Below are positions 32,156-41,056 of a stretch of 64,000 nucleotides of DNA, one piece after another (the first letter of the stretch is position 1; each line of letters starts with the position of its first letter). Below the pieces are notes generated by a model, which saw only the letters and a program-made list of their open reading frames with translations, was not told the DNA's origin and did not search any database. Where the stretch lies: NCBI GenBank assembly GCA_900541185.1, contig UQIQ01000001.1, positions 11,340 to 75,339 of the forward strand, written 5' to 3'. A program made the position numbers and the translations under genes. Origin of the DNA: an uncultured Collinsella sp. Its GTDB lineage: Bacteria; Actinomycetota; Coriobacteriia; Coriobacteriales; Coriobacteriaceae.

Positions 32156-32809
32156 CTACTTGTCGCCGGCCGCCGCCTTGGCCTCATTGAGGTAGCTATA
32201 AAAACTGTACTTGGAGATGCCAAAGAACTCGCAGGCGCGCTCGCTCGACTTGGAAATGAGGAAGGCGCCGCGACGGTCGAGGTAGCCAATGGCACGAATA
32301 CGCTCGTCTTTGGTCATGAGTGCCGCGGGCTTGCCCACAAACTGCTCGCACTCGTGCAGCAGGTCTTCGAGCAGGTCGCCGATGTTCTTGGTAATGGGCT
32401 CGGGCTCGGTATAGCCCGTGCCGCCGGTGCCGGTAAAGGCGTCGAGCGAACGCTCAAAAGCCTTCATAAGCGTAATGTCAAAGTTGATGCCCAAAATGCC
32501 GACGGGCTTGCCCTCGTCGTTGCGGATAAAGATGGTCGAGGACTTGAGCAGCTTGCCATCGGTGGTTTTAGTGAGGTACGGCTCGCGGTCGTGTACGTCG
32601 GTGGCGCCCTCGTGCATGGACTCAAACACGATATGGCTGGGGCCGTCACCCAGTTTGCGTCCGCTGACGTGGCCGTTTTCGATCACTACGATGGAGTGGT
32701 CCACGTCCTCGGTCTCCAGATCGTGGACGACGACTTCGCAGTTGGGGCCAAATTGGAGCGCCAGACCGTGTGCGAGGCGCTTGTAAAACTCAATCTGTGC
32801 GGGGGTCAT
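32156..32809 (-). CDS. YheO/DauR-type PAS-HTH transcriptional regulator, paralogue 2
   Basis: 217 residues from ATG 32809 (AGGAAGG upstream); an ATG 75 bases further up lacks a site. YheO-like PAS domain: LALQFGPNCEVVVHDLETEDVDHSIVVIENG, SGRKLGDGPS, STIFIRNDEGKPVGILGINFD. HTH_22-like C-terminus: YLDRRGAFLISKSSERACEFFGISKYSFYSYLNEAK (key part FFGISKYSFYSYLNEA). It diverges from ygeX, with a 16-bp inverted repeat in between, so it probably controls the ygeXYW-mocA-hyuA operon. Confidence 0.88.
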   Translation of the reverse strand: MTPAQIEFYKRLAHGLALQFGPNCEVVVHDLETEDVDHSIVVIENGHVSGRKLGDGPSHIVFESMHEGATDVHDREPYLTKTTDGKLLKSSTIFIRNDEGKPVGILGINFDITLMKAFERSLDAFTGTGGTGYTEPEPITKNIGDLLEDLLHECEQFVGKPAALMTKDERIRAIGYLDRRGAFLISKSSERACEFFGISKYSFYSYLNEAKAAAGDK

Positions 32810-32947
32810 GGGTACCTTCCTAAAAATTAGTTTGGGCACACTTTGCCATAAACCACACATGACCGCAAACAAATCCATCAACAAGGCAATTCATGACCGT
32901 TCGGCGGCGAAAAAGTACCGATTACGGCAACAAACAATTCGTTAGGT

Positions 32948-33000
32948 ATGCCAATCAAAAAGTGTGATAGAACATTACTAACAAACTTTTTGTTTGGCAT
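32948..33000. promoter_or_regulatory. Inverted-repeat operator candidate upstream of ygeX
   Basis: ATGCCAATCAAAAAGT (32948-32963) and ACTTTTTGTTTGGCAT (32985-33000) pair at 15 of 16 positions with a 21-base spacer. It lies in the 277-base AT-rich gap between the divergent PAS-HTH regulator and ygeX, so it is a natural binding site for that regulator. Regulator binding is inferred. Confidence 0.55.
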
Positions 33001-33086
33001 CCACATAAAAGTTCAGTCGCATGAATGGGAATGGGCTGAAACGCGTATGCGGGGGCCGGCAAGAGAGGACTTAAGGAGTTCACCGT

Positions 33087-34301
33087 ATGGCCGATAAGAT
33101 CCAGTGGGCGAGCAACACGATGCCCAAGAGCGATGACAAGCACTTGGGAATCATGAGCCTCGACCACGTGAAGAAGGCCCGTGCCTTCCACCAGTCGTTC
33201 CCCCAGTACACCGTCACTCCGCTTGCCCGCCTGGACGGCCAGGCCGCGCGCCTGGGCCTGTCCAACCTGTGCGTTAAGGACGAGAGCTATCGCTTTGGCC
33301 TCAACGCCTTTAAGGTCCTGGGCGGCTCGTTTGCCATGGCCAACTACATTGCCAACGAGACCGGCAAGGACGTTGCCGACTGCACCTTCGATTACCTGAC
33401 CTCCGATCAGCTTGCCAAGGACTTTGGCCAGGCCACCTTCTTTACCGCCACCGATGGCAACCATGGCCGCGGCGTGGCATGGGCTGCCAACAAGCTGGGC
33501 CAGAAGGCCGTCGTGCACATGCCCAAGGGTTCTACCAAGCCCCGCTTCGATAACATCGCCGCCGAGGGCGCCACGGTGACCATCGAAGAGGTCAACTACG
33601 ACGAGTGCGTGCGCATGGCCGCCGCCGAGGCCGACGCCTGCGAGCGCGGCGTCATCGTTCAGGACACCGCCTGGGAGGGCTACGAGAAGATTCCGTCCTG
33701 GATCATGGAGGGCTACGGCACCATGGCTTCCGAGGCTGCCGAGCAGCTGCGCGAGATGGCCATCAACCGCCCGACGCACGTGTTTGTCCAGGCTGGCGTG
33801 GGTTCGCTCGCCGGCGCCGTGGTGGGCTACTTCACCAACCTGTATCCCGATAACCCGCCTACCTTTGTCGTGGTTGAGTGCGCTCCTGCCGCCTGCCTGT
33901 ACAAGGGCGCTGCCGCCGGCGACGGCGATCCGCGCATCGTGGACGGTGACATGCCCTCCATCATGGCCGGTCTGTGCTGCGGCGAGCCCAACATCTTGGG
34001 CTGGGATATCCTGCGCAACCACACCACCGCCTTCGTGTCCTGCCCCGACTGGGTCACCGCTCGCGGCATGCGCACCCTGGGCGCTCCCGAGAAGGGCGAC
34101 CCGCGCGTCATCTCCGGCGAGTCTGGCGCGGTGACCACCGGCCTGGTCGAGACTCTCATGCTCGATCCCGAGTACGCCGAGCTCAAGGAACTCATCGGCC
34201 TGGACAAGACGAGCTCCGTGCTCTGCTTCTCCACGGAAGGTGACACGGACCCCGACCAGTATCGCCGCATTGTTTGGGAAGGCGAATATCCCACTTGCTA
34301 A
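33087..34301 (+). CDS. ygeX: Diaminopropionate ammonia-lyase
   Basis: 404 residues, fold type II PLP enzyme. The PLP lysine is Lys76 in NAFKVLGGS; TATDGNHGRGVAW carries Asp123 and VQDTAWEGYEKIPSWIMEGY carries Asp193, matching the two catalytic aspartates (120 and 189) of E. coli YgeX. It splits 2,3-diaminopropionate to pyruvate and two ammonia. In the anaerobic purine pathway this is the step that delivers carbon to central metabolism. First gene of its operon, with ygeY 74 bases downstream. Confidence 0.95.
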   Translation: MADKIQWASNTMPKSDDKHLGIMSLDHVKKARAFHQSFPQYTVTPLARLDGQAARLGLSNLCVKDESYRFGLNAFKVLGGSFAMANYIANETGKDVADCTFDYLTSDQLAKDFGQATFFTATDGNHGRGVAWAANKLGQKAVVHMPKGSTKPRFDNIAAEGATVTIEEVNYDECVRMAAAEADACERGVIVQDTAWEGYEKIPSWIMEGYGTMASEAAEQLREMAINRPTHVFVQAGVGSLAGAVVGYFTNLYPDNPPTFVVVECAPAACLYKGAAAGDGDPRIVDGDMPSIMAGLCCGEPNILGWDILRNHTTAFVSCPDWVTARGMRTLGAPEKGDPRVISGESGAVTTGLVETLMLDPEYAELKELIGLDKTSSVLCFSTEGDTDPDQYRRIVWEGEYPTC

Positions 34302-34375
34302 TCGTTGGGGCGGAGTAAATAGGTATCGCTCCGCCACCTCACAGGTAGATTCCTTCGTATGAAAGGTTATGAACA

Positions 34376-35761
34376 ATGGCTAAGGAACTCGATTTCGACG
34401 CAATCAAGGCTGCTGCTGAGTCTCATCGTGCTGATATGACTCGTTTCCTGCGCGCTATGATCTCCCATCCCTCTGAGTCCTGCGAGGAGGGTGAGGTTGT
34501 CGCCTGCATCAAGGCCGAGATGGAGAGCCTTGGCTATGACGAGGTCAAGGTCGACGGCCTGGGCAACGTCATGGGCTTTATGGGCGAGGGCGACAAGATC
34601 ATCGCCATCGACTCCCACATCGACACCGTCGGCATCGGCAACATCGAGAACTGGGATGCCGATCCCTATGAGGGCTACGAGACCGACGAGATCATCTACG
34701 GCCGCGGCGGCTCTGACCAGGAGGGCGGCATGGCTTCTGCTACCTACGCTGCCAAGATGATGAAGGACATGGGCCTCATCCCCGAGGGCTACAAGATCAT
34801 GGTTGTCGGCACCGTCCAGGAAGAGGACTGCGACGGCATGTGCTGGCAGTACATCTACAACAAGGATGGCATTAAGCCCGAGTTCGTCATTTCCACCGAA
34901 CCCACCGACGGCGGCATCTATCGCGGTCACCGCGGCCGCATGGAGATCCGCGTCGACGTTCACGGTACCTCCTGCCACGGCTCCGCTCCCGACCGCGGCG
35001 ACAACGCCATCTACAAGATGGCCGACATCATCGCCGACGTCCGCGCCCTCAACAACAACGGCTGCGACGAGTCGACCGACATCAAGGGTCTCGTCAAGAT
35101 GCTCGACCCCAAGTACAATCCCGAGCACTTCGAGGATGCCCGCTTCCTGGGCCGCGGCACCTGCACCGTCAGCCAGATCTTCTACACCAGCCCCAGCCGC
35201 TGCGCCGTGGCCGACTCCTGCGCCATCTCCATCGACCGTCGTATGACCGCCGGTGAGACCTGGGAGTCCTGCCTGGACGAGATCCGCAACCTGCCGGCAG
35301 CCAAGAAGTACGGTGACGACGTGAAGGTCTCCATGTACATGTACGACCGTCCGTCCTGGACCGGCGAGGTCTACGAGACCGAGGCTTACTTCCCCACGTG
35401 GATCAACAAGGAGACCGCTCCGCACGTCAAGGCCCTCGTCGACGCCCACAAGGCCATGTTTGGTGACGAGCGCATCGGCTGCGAGCCCAGCATGGACAAG
35501 CGCACCGGTCGCCCGCTGTGCGACAAGTGGACCTTCTCCACGAACTGCGTCTCCATCCAGGGCCGTTACGGCATCCCCTGCGTGGGCTTTGGCCCGGGTG
35601 CCGAGTCTCAGGCTCACGCCCCCAACGAGGTCACCTACAAGGATGACCTGGTCACCGCTGCCGCCATGTACGTGGCTGCCCTGAACCTCTACGATCCGAG
35701 CCAGGCCGATGGCGACGCCACCGTGTTCCGCGCCGGTCTGACCAACAACAAGATCGATTAG
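34376..35761 (+). CDS. ygeY: YgeY-type M20 family metallohydrolase
   Basis: 461 residues. M20 metal motifs: [18 protein letters not shown] with the bridging Asp, [11 protein letters not shown] with the Glu pair, [14 protein letters not shown] and a C-terminal AHAPNEV. Between them lies the dimerisation lid ([17 protein letters not shown]). The family includes deacylases of N-acyl or N-carbamoyl amino acids; within the purine cluster it is thought to release 2,3-diaminopropionate or a related compound for YgeX, but the exact substrate is inferred. Site GAAAGG precedes the ATG. Confidence 0.93.
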   Translation: MAKELDFDAIKAAAESHRADMTRFLRAMISHPSESCEEGEVVACIKAEMESLGYDEVKVDGLGNVMGFMGEGDKIIAIDSHIDTVGIGNIENWDADPYEGYETDEIIYGRGGSDQEGGMASATYAAKMMKDMGLIPEGYKIMVVGTVQEEDCDGMCWQYIYNKDGIKPEFVISTEPTDGGIYRGHRGRMEIRVDVHGTSCHGSAPDRGDNAIYKMADIIADVRALNNNGCDESTDIKGLVKMLDPKYNPEHFEDARFLGRGTCTVSQIFYTSPSRCAVADSCAISIDRRMTAGETWESCLDEIRNLPAAKKYGDDVKVSMYMYDRPSWTGEVYETEAYFPTWINKETAPHVKALVDAHKAMFGDERIGCEPSMDKRTGRPLCDKWTFSTNCVSIQGRYGIPCVGFGPGAESQAHAPNEVTYKDDLVTAAAMYVAALNLYDPSQADGDATVFRAGLTNNKID

Positions 35762-35783
35762 TCCCATTCCTCGATTTTGTTGA

Positions 35784-35808
35784 GCCGGGGGCCGCTCGTG
35801 TCCCCGGC
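35784..35808 (+). other. Intercistronic stem-loop between ygeY and ygeW
   Basis: GCCGGGG (35784-35790) pairs with CCCCGGC (35802-35808), loop of 11. It lies in an untranslated 201-base gap, longer than the others in this operon. No T-run follows. Confidence 0.4.
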
Positions 35809-35962
35809 GCTCCCTGTTGACTTGGGGCCCGCGGTCGTTATCTCCCATGCTTCCTCAACGGTGGCGGGTCCTCGTCATGGTGCTCTGCATGTTCTAGCCA
35901 CACGCGCATGCCGGAGCACATCTACTCATTGCGATCGTTTCATCTTTAGAAAGGACATTTCC

Positions 35963-37165
35963 ATGGACGCTAAGTTTACCGAGCTCGTCGAGCAGCTGAA
36001 CGGCCTCGATTTTAAGGGCATGTACGGCAGCGACTTCCTGCACACCTGGGACAAGACCACCGATGAGCTCAAGGCTCTCTACATCGTCGCCGACGCCCTG
36101 CGCGAGCTGCGTGAGAACAACGTTTCGTCCAAGATCTTCGACTCGGGCCTGGCCGTCTCCCTGTTCCGCGACAACTCCACCCGTACGCGTTTCTCTTTCT
36201 CTAAGGCCGCCAACCTGCTCGGCCTTGAGCTGCAGGACCTGGACGAGAAGAAGTCCCAGATCGCCCACGGCGAGACCGTCCGCGAGACCGCTACCATGAT
36301 CTCCTTCATGGCCGACGTCATCGGCATCCGCGATGACATGTACATCGGCAAGGGCGATGCCTACATGGCCGAGGTCTCCGAGTCCGTGCAGCAGGCCTAC
36401 GAGGATGGCGTTCTGGATCACCGTCCCACGCTCATCTCTCTGCAGTCCGATTCCGACCACCCCACGCAGTCCTCTGCCGACATGCTCTACCTCATCAACG
36501 AGTTTGGCGGCCTCGAGAACCTTAAGGGCAAGAAGGTTGCCGTCACCTGGGCCTATTCGCCCTCTTACGGCAAGCCGTTGTCCTGCCCGCAGTCGCTGAT
36601 CAGCCTGCTGCCCCGCTTTGGCATGGACGTCACCCTGGCTCACCCCGAGGGCTACGACCTCATGCCCGAGGTCGTCGAGCGCGCCAAGAGCTATGCCGCC
36701 GAGTCCGGCACCACCTTTAAGCAGGTCAACACCATGGCCGAGGCCTTCGAGGGCGCCGACATCGTGATCCCCAAGAGCTGGGCTCCGTTTGCCGCCATGG
36801 AGAAGCGCACCAACCTGTACGCCGAGGGCGACGACGCCGGCATCGCAGCGCTCGAGAAGGAGCTGCTCGCCCAGAACGCCACCCATCAGGACTGGTGCTC
36901 CACGACCGAGCTCATGGAGAAGACCGCCAACGGCCAGGACACTATCTTTATGCACCCGCTGCCCGCCGACATCTCCGGTGTCTCCTGCGAGCACGGCGAG
37001 GTTAACGCCGACGTCTTCGACATGCACCGCGTGGGCATGTACAAGGAGGCCAGCTACAAGCCGTACGCCATCGCTGCCATGATGTTCCTGCAGAAGGTTG
37101 CCGATCCCGCCGCTACCCTCAAGGCCCTCGACGAGCGTAACACCGCCCGTTGGCTCCAGGCCTAA
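35963..37165 (+). CDS. ygeW: YgeW, knotted carbamoyltransferase of the ATC/OTC superfamily
   Basis: 400 residues from ATG 35963 (GAAAGGAC upstream); E. coli YgeW is 396. An in-frame ATG at 35777 lacks a site and gives atypical N-terminal sequence. The carbamoyl-phosphate motif is NSTRTRFSF (Ser72-Thr-Arg-Thr-Arg76); HPTQSSADM is the second conserved motif; HPLPADISG is the C-terminal one. It transfers a carbamoyl group to an unidentified acceptor. The carbamate kinase yqeA that usually goes with it is not in the window. Confidence 0.94.
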   Translation: MDAKFTELVEQLNGLDFKGMYGSDFLHTWDKTTDELKALYIVADALRELRENNVSSKIFDSGLAVSLFRDNSTRTRFSFSKAANLLGLELQDLDEKKSQIAHGETVRETATMISFMADVIGIRDDMYIGKGDAYMAEVSESVQQAYEDGVLDHRPTLISLQSDSDHPTQSSADMLYLINEFGGLENLKGKKVAVTWAYSPSYGKPLSCPQSLISLLPRFGMDVTLAHPEGYDLMPEVVERAKSYAAESGTTFKQVNTMAEAFEGADIVIPKSWAPFAAMEKRTNLYAEGDDAGIAALEKELLAQNATHQDWCSTTELMEKTANGQDTIFMHPLPADISGVSCEHGEVNADVFDMHRVGMYKEASYKPYAIAAMMFLQKVADPAATLKALDERNTARWLQA

Positions 37166-37188
37166 AGCCGGGTTGAGGTAAGCCATGT

Positions 37189-37228
37189 AAAGGGGGCGCT
37201 CTGCCAACCGGCGGGGTGCCCCCTTTTT
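37189..37228 (+). terminator. Strong intrinsic terminator after ygeW
   Basis: A 17-bp stem (AAAGGGGGCGCTCTGCC at 37189-37205 against 37210-37226, three wobbles) with an AACC loop and T-run. It separates ygeXYW from mocA-hyuA, so the latter two may be read-through or from their own promoter. Confidence 0.88.
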
Positions 37229-37315
37229 GCATCGCGGGCGTGCGGGATAAGCGCTTTCGATGTGGATGCCCGCGGCGCGCGTTATGGGTACGATGGTTTC
37301 AGGGGAGGTATCACC

Positions 37316-37930
37316 ATGAGACTTGGATGCGTCATTATGGCTTCGGGCGAGGGCAAGCGGTTTGGCTCTAACAAGATGCTTGCCGATATCTATGGCGAGC
37401 CGCTGATTGCCCGGACCATCGATTCGGTTCCCCGGGGCTTTGACGTCGTGGTTTCGACGCGTTGGCCCGAGGTCGCCCAGATTTGCGAGGACAAGCATTG
37501 CCCGTGCGTGCTGCACGATGGCGGGCTGCGCAGCGAAAGCGTCCGTGCGGGCCTTTCATGGGGAGTCGAACGCAACTGGAAAGGTTGCCTCTTTTTGCCG
37601 GGCGACCAGCCGCTCGTGAGTTCGGATTCTTTTGATGCCATGGTTCGCGCATTTGACGAGCGTGGCCGCAAACATCCGGTGCGCTTGGCGTGCAGCGGTG
37701 AGCCTTCGAGCCCGGTGCTCTTTCCGGCGGAACTGTTCGATGCACTTATGTGTCTTGAGGGCAAGGACGGCGGGGGCTCGATTCTCGAAGGTCGCGTCGA
37801 CGTTGCGCTGGTCGAGGCGCGTGCCTACGAGCTGTGGGACGTCGATACCGTCAAGGGACAGCGACGCATAACGGAGCATATTGCCGCCTGCTCGTATTTT
37901 GATCGCGTGGCCAACTGTATTAATCAATAA
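37316..37930 (+). CDS. mocA: Molybdenum cofactor cytidylyltransferase (MocA/YgfJ)
   Basis: 204 residues from ATG 37316 (GGGGAGGT upstream). Nucleotidyltransferase signature MASGEGKRFGSNKML at the N-terminus, LPGDQPLVSSDSF around residue 97, and GDGG-like loop at GKDGGGS. MocA joins CMP to molybdopterin-Mo to give the cytosine dinucleotide form used by XdhD-type enzymes. It lies eight bases before hyuA, and with yqeB/yqeC/xdhC supplies the maturation of the hydroxylase encoded 18 kb upstream. Confidence 0.9.
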   Translation: MRLGCVIMASGEGKRFGSNKMLADIYGEPLIARTIDSVPRGFDVVVSTRWPEVAQICEDKHCPCVLHDGGLRSESVRAGLSWGVERNWKGCLFLPGDQPLVSSDSFDAMVRAFDERGRKHPVRLACSGEPSSPVLFPAELFDALMCLEGKDGGGSILEGRVDVALVEARAYELWDVDTVKGQRRITEHIAACSYFDRVANCINQ

Positions 37931-37938
37931 GGAGCAAC

Positions 37939-39306
37939 ATGATCATCATCAAAAACGGCGCGCTCGTGACGCCACAGGGGCTTCGCCGCGCCGATCTTGC
38001 CATGGATGACGATAAGATCGTGCGGATTGCCGCGGCAATCGAGCCTGGCGAGGGCGATACCGTCCAGGACGCCACCGACTGTTGGGTGTTCCCCGGCTTT
38101 ATCGACGGCCACACGCACATGCAGTGCTGGACCGGCATGGACTGGACGGCCGATAGCTTTGAGACCGGCACGCGCGCGGCTGCCTGCGGCGGCACGACGA
38201 CCATCGTGGACTACGCGACGGCCGATCGCGGCGTGACCATGCCCGATGCCCTTGCCGAGTGGCATCGCCGCGCCGACGGCACCTGCACGGCCAACTACGC
38301 CTTTCATATGGCACTCGCCGAGTGGAACGAGCACAACCGCGCCGATCTTTCGGCCATGCGCGAGGCGGGCGTGTCGTCGTTTAAGACCTATTTTGCCTAC
38401 GACCATCTGCGCTTGAACGATGCCGAGACGCTCGAGGTGCTGGAGGAGCTCAAGCGCCTGGGCGGTATCCTGTGCGTGCATTGCGAGAACGGCACGTTGG
38501 TCAACGCGCTGCAGAAGCGCGTGTTTGAGCAGGGTATCCACGGGCCCGAGGGCCATGCGCTCAGCCGTCCGGACGTGTGTGAGGCCGAGGCCGTGAGCCG
38601 CCTGCTGTATCTGGCTCACTTGGCCGGGGACGCTCCGGTCAACGTGGTGCACCTTTCGACCAGGCTGGGGCTCGAGGCCATTCGCGCTGCCAAAGCGCGC
38701 GGGCAGAAGAACATCTATGTCGAGACCTGCCCTCAGTATCTGATGCTCGACGATACTTGCTACTTGGAGCAGGGCGAGGACGGCTTTGCGGGTGCCAAGT
38801 ACGTGATGAGCCCGCCGCTGCGCCATGCCGGCGACCGTGCAGCCCTGCGCGAGGCGCTTGTGGCCGGCGAGATCGATACTATTGCGACCGATCATTGCAG
38901 CTTTAACCTGCATGGGCAAAAGGACCGCGGGCGCGACGATTTTCGCGCGATTCCCAACGGTGGGCCCGGCGTGGAGCATCGTCCCGTCGCGATTGCCACG
39001 AGCTTTGAGGGACAGCTGGGACCCGAGGATCTGTGCCGCTTGATGAGCGAGAACCCGGCGCGCGTCTTTGGCATGTACCCGCGCAAGGGCTGTCTTGCCG
39101 AGGGCGCCGATGCCGACGTGTGCGTGTGGGATCCGTGCGCGCGTTGGACGATCAGCGCCGCGACACAGCATCAGGCCGTGGACTACACGCCGCTCGAGGG
39201 CTTTGAGGCACATGGCCGCGCCAAGGCCGTGTTTGTGAACGGCGTGCTGGTGGCGCGCGATGGCGAGCCCACCGGAGCCCAGCCCGGTCGCTACGTGCCT
39301 CGCTAG
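37939..39306 (+). CDS. hyuA: Hydantoinase / dihydropyrimidinase-type amidohydrolase
   Basis: 455 residues (E. coli HyuA 461). Zinc-binding GHTH (His58, His60), the carboxylated Lys149 in SFKTYFAYDH, HCENG, NVVHLSTRLG, and IATDHCSFN with the catalytic Asp. D-phenylhydantoinase-type enzymes open cyclic amides; in the purine pathway it probably opens an imidazole- or hydantoin-like ring. Follows mocA by eight bases with AAGGAG. A palindromic repeat lies just after its stop. Confidence 0.93.
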   Translation: MIIIKNGALVTPQGLRRADLAMDDDKIVRIAAAIEPGEGDTVQDATDCWVFPGFIDGHTHMQCWTGMDWTADSFETGTRAAACGGTTTIVDYATADRGVTMPDALAEWHRRADGTCTANYAFHMALAEWNEHNRADLSAMREAGVSSFKTYFAYDHLRLNDAETLEVLEELKRLGGILCVHCENGTLVNALQKRVFEQGIHGPEGHALSRPDVCEAEAVSRLLYLAHLAGDAPVNVVHLSTRLGLEAIRAAKARGQKNIYVETCPQYLMLDDTCYLEQGEDGFAGAKYVMSPPLRHAGDRAALREALVAGEIDTIATDHCSFNLHGQKDRGRDDFRAIPNGGPGVEHRPVAIATSFEGQLGPEDLCRLMSENPARVFGMYPRKGCLAEGADADVCVWDPCARWTISAATQHQAVDYTPLEGFEAHGRAKAVFVNGVLVARDGEPTGAQPGRYVPR

Positions 39307-39331
39307 CAGCAAAGATGCCGTGTCCCCTCCG

Positions 39332-39400
39332 CAGTTGCGGTGAAATACGGACTGTTTGCGGCCGTCATACGGCCAAACAGTCCGTATTTCACCGCAACTG
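39332..39400. repeat. Palindromic intergenic repeat, copy A (AGTTGCGGTGAAATA family)
   Basis: Arms 39332-39358 and 39374-39400 are perfect 27-bp inverted repeats beginning CAGTTGCGGTGAAATACGG, with a further short stem inside. It sits between convergent hyuA and yqeC and can act as a two-way terminator. Confidence 0.88.
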
Positions 39401-39415
39401 ACGAGATGGGGCCGG

Positions 39416-40150
39416 CTACTTGAGGCTGGTGGCGATGAGGGGGCGGTTGAGGGCTGCCTCGAAGCGATCTGCCATCGTGGGGTCGCTGAGCGTGTCGACT
39501 TGGTTGAGCATGATGCGGGCATTGTTGAGGTTCAGCATCCGCAGCTCGGCATTGAGCACCTGGGCGACGCGCTCTGGGGTGGCAGTGTCGGTGAGCTCGC
39601 AGCCGCAACGCTCGCAAAAGAGCTCGGGGCGGTGGACAACCTCGGCGACGGGTTTGCCCAGTCCCGAGGCGCCGACGACCCAGACAACGTTTGCCGTGGC
39701 GGCGGGAATTACCGGCTCCCAGGCGGCATGCGCCTTGAGCGGGAGTCGCTTGCTGCCATCTGCCTCGGCCAACACATAGTCATAGCGCTGCGCCAGCTCG
39801 TTGAGCGGCTCGGCGGGGGCGGAGAGCTTGCCTGTCTCCGGGTCCAAAACACCTGCCTGGCAGATGCTTCCGCGGGCAAGTCCCGCGCATGCCTCGCAGG
39901 TGCAGCCGGGAACATGCAGGGTCCCCGGCTTCCAAGGCGCGGCGTCCAGGCGACGGCTCGACCCGTCCCATGGCACGCCGGCGACGGGAAACATGTGCGT
40001 GGTGGTGCAGAGGAGCACCCTGCCGCCGGCGCGCATGAGCTCAAGGCCGAGCGTCTTCAGCAATGTCGACTTGCCGCCACTGCCGATAATTGCGGTAATG
40101 CCCGGCTCGATCTTGAGCGCGGAGGCAAGGTTTCCGCTCGTCGTTTCCAT
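39416..40150 (-). CDS. yqeC: Selenium-dependent hydroxylase accessory protein YqeC
   Basis: 244 residues with N-terminal P-loop IIGSGGKSTLLKTL (about residues 20-33), LLCTTTHMF and EADGSKRLPLKAHAAWEPVIP, all typical of YqeC (TIGR03172). The protein is found only with molybdenum hydroxylases that contain labile selenium. It diverges from yqeB; both are flanked by copies A and B of the palindromic repeat. Confidence 0.92.
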   Translation of the reverse strand: METTSGNLASALKIEPGITAIIGSGGKSTLLKTLGLELMRAGGRVLLCTTTHMFPVAGVPWDGSSRRLDAAPWKPGTLHVPGCTCEACAGLARGSICQAGVLDPETGKLSAPAEPLNELAQRYDYVLAEADGSKRLPLKAHAAWEPVIPAATANVVWVVGASGLGKPVAEVVHRPELFCERCGCELTDTATPERVAQVLNAELRMLNLNNARIMLNQVDTLSDPTMADRFEAALNRPLIATSLK

Positions 40151-40163
40151 CTGTTCACCGCCG

Positions 40164-40169
40164 TATAAT
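40164..40169. promoter_or_regulatory. Consensus -10 in the yqeC/yqeB divergent region
   Basis: TATAAT at 40164-40169, 84 bases before the yqeB start, followed by an AT-rich tract. A -35 at the expected distance is weak. It is the best promoter candidate for yqeB-xdhC in the 102-base divergent gap. Confidence 0.45.
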
Positions 40170-40252
40170 ACTGTGATAATAAATAATCATCAGAGTAGCG
40201 GTCGAACCGCTTTTGCTCTGCTCAAACCGTAGCACAGGGAGGTGCCCCGGGA

Positions 40253-41047
40253 ATGCTCGTTTATGTTCGCGGCGCTGGCGATATCGCCACGGGCGTCGCC
40301 GCTCGCTTGGTTCGCGCCGGCGTGTCGGTCGTTATGGCCGATATCGCGGTTCCCACGTGCATCCGCCGCACAATCAGTTTTTGCGAGGCCATTCGCCTGG
40401 GCGAGGTCGAGGTCGAAGGCATTCGCGCTCGCTTTGCACTGACGCCGGCTGAGGCGCTCGAGATTACCCAAGCGGGGGATGTTGCCGTCGTGGTGGACCC
40501 TCAGGCCAAGATGCTTGATGAGCTTAAACCCGCGGCTGTGGTCGACGCGATTTTGGCCAAGCGCAACCTGAGCACCACGCGCGACATGGCGCCTGCCGTC
40601 ATCGCCGTGGGGCCGGGCTTTACCGCGCCGGTTGACTGTGACGCCGTGGTCGAGACCATGCGCGGGCATTTTCTCGGCCGTGTCATTACCCAAGGTTCGC
40701 CGCAGCCCAACACGGGTGTGCCGGGCATTATCGCTGGCTATGGCAAGGAGCGCGTTATCCACAGCCCCGCCGACGGCGTGTTTCGGTCTGACCGCGCAAT
40801 CGGCGACATCGTGAGCGCCGGCGACGTGATTGGCTACGCGGGCGATACGCCCATGTGCACGCAGATCGATGGCTGTATGCGCGGGCTTTTGGCGAACGGC
40901 GTGCAGGTGACTGAGGGCTTTAAATGTGCCGATGTCGATCCGCGTGGCGATGCCAGCTATATCAACTACATTTCGGACAAGGCGACGTCGGTCGGAGGCG
41001 GTGTGCTCGAGGCACTCGCTATGCTCACCGATGTCTTTAGAGGATAG
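40253..41047 (+). CDS. yqeB: Selenium-dependent molybdenum cofactor protein, YqeB family (EF2563-like)
   Basis: 264 residues. The family start LVYVRGAGDIATGVAARLVRAG is a dinucleotide-binding-like motif, followed by VPTCIRRTISFCEAI; GVPGIIAGYGKERVI and GRGD-like C-terminal ISAGDVIGYAGDTP follow. Together with YqeC it marks selenium-dependent molybdenum hydroxylases; the precise step is unknown. Site AGGGAGG upstream; xdhC follows after nine bases. Confidence 0.92.
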   Translation: MLVYVRGAGDIATGVAARLVRAGVSVVMADIAVPTCIRRTISFCEAIRLGEVEVEGIRARFALTPAEALEITQAGDVAVVVDPQAKMLDELKPAAVVDAILAKRNLSTTRDMAPAVIAVGPGFTAPVDCDAVVETMRGHFLGRVITQGSPQPNTGVPGIIAGYGKERVIHSPADGVFRSDRAIGDIVSAGDVIGYAGDTPMCTQIDGCMRGLLANGVQVTEGFKCADVDPRGDASYINYISDKATSVGGGVLEALAMLTDVFRG

Positions 41048-41056
41048 AAGGCGGCA

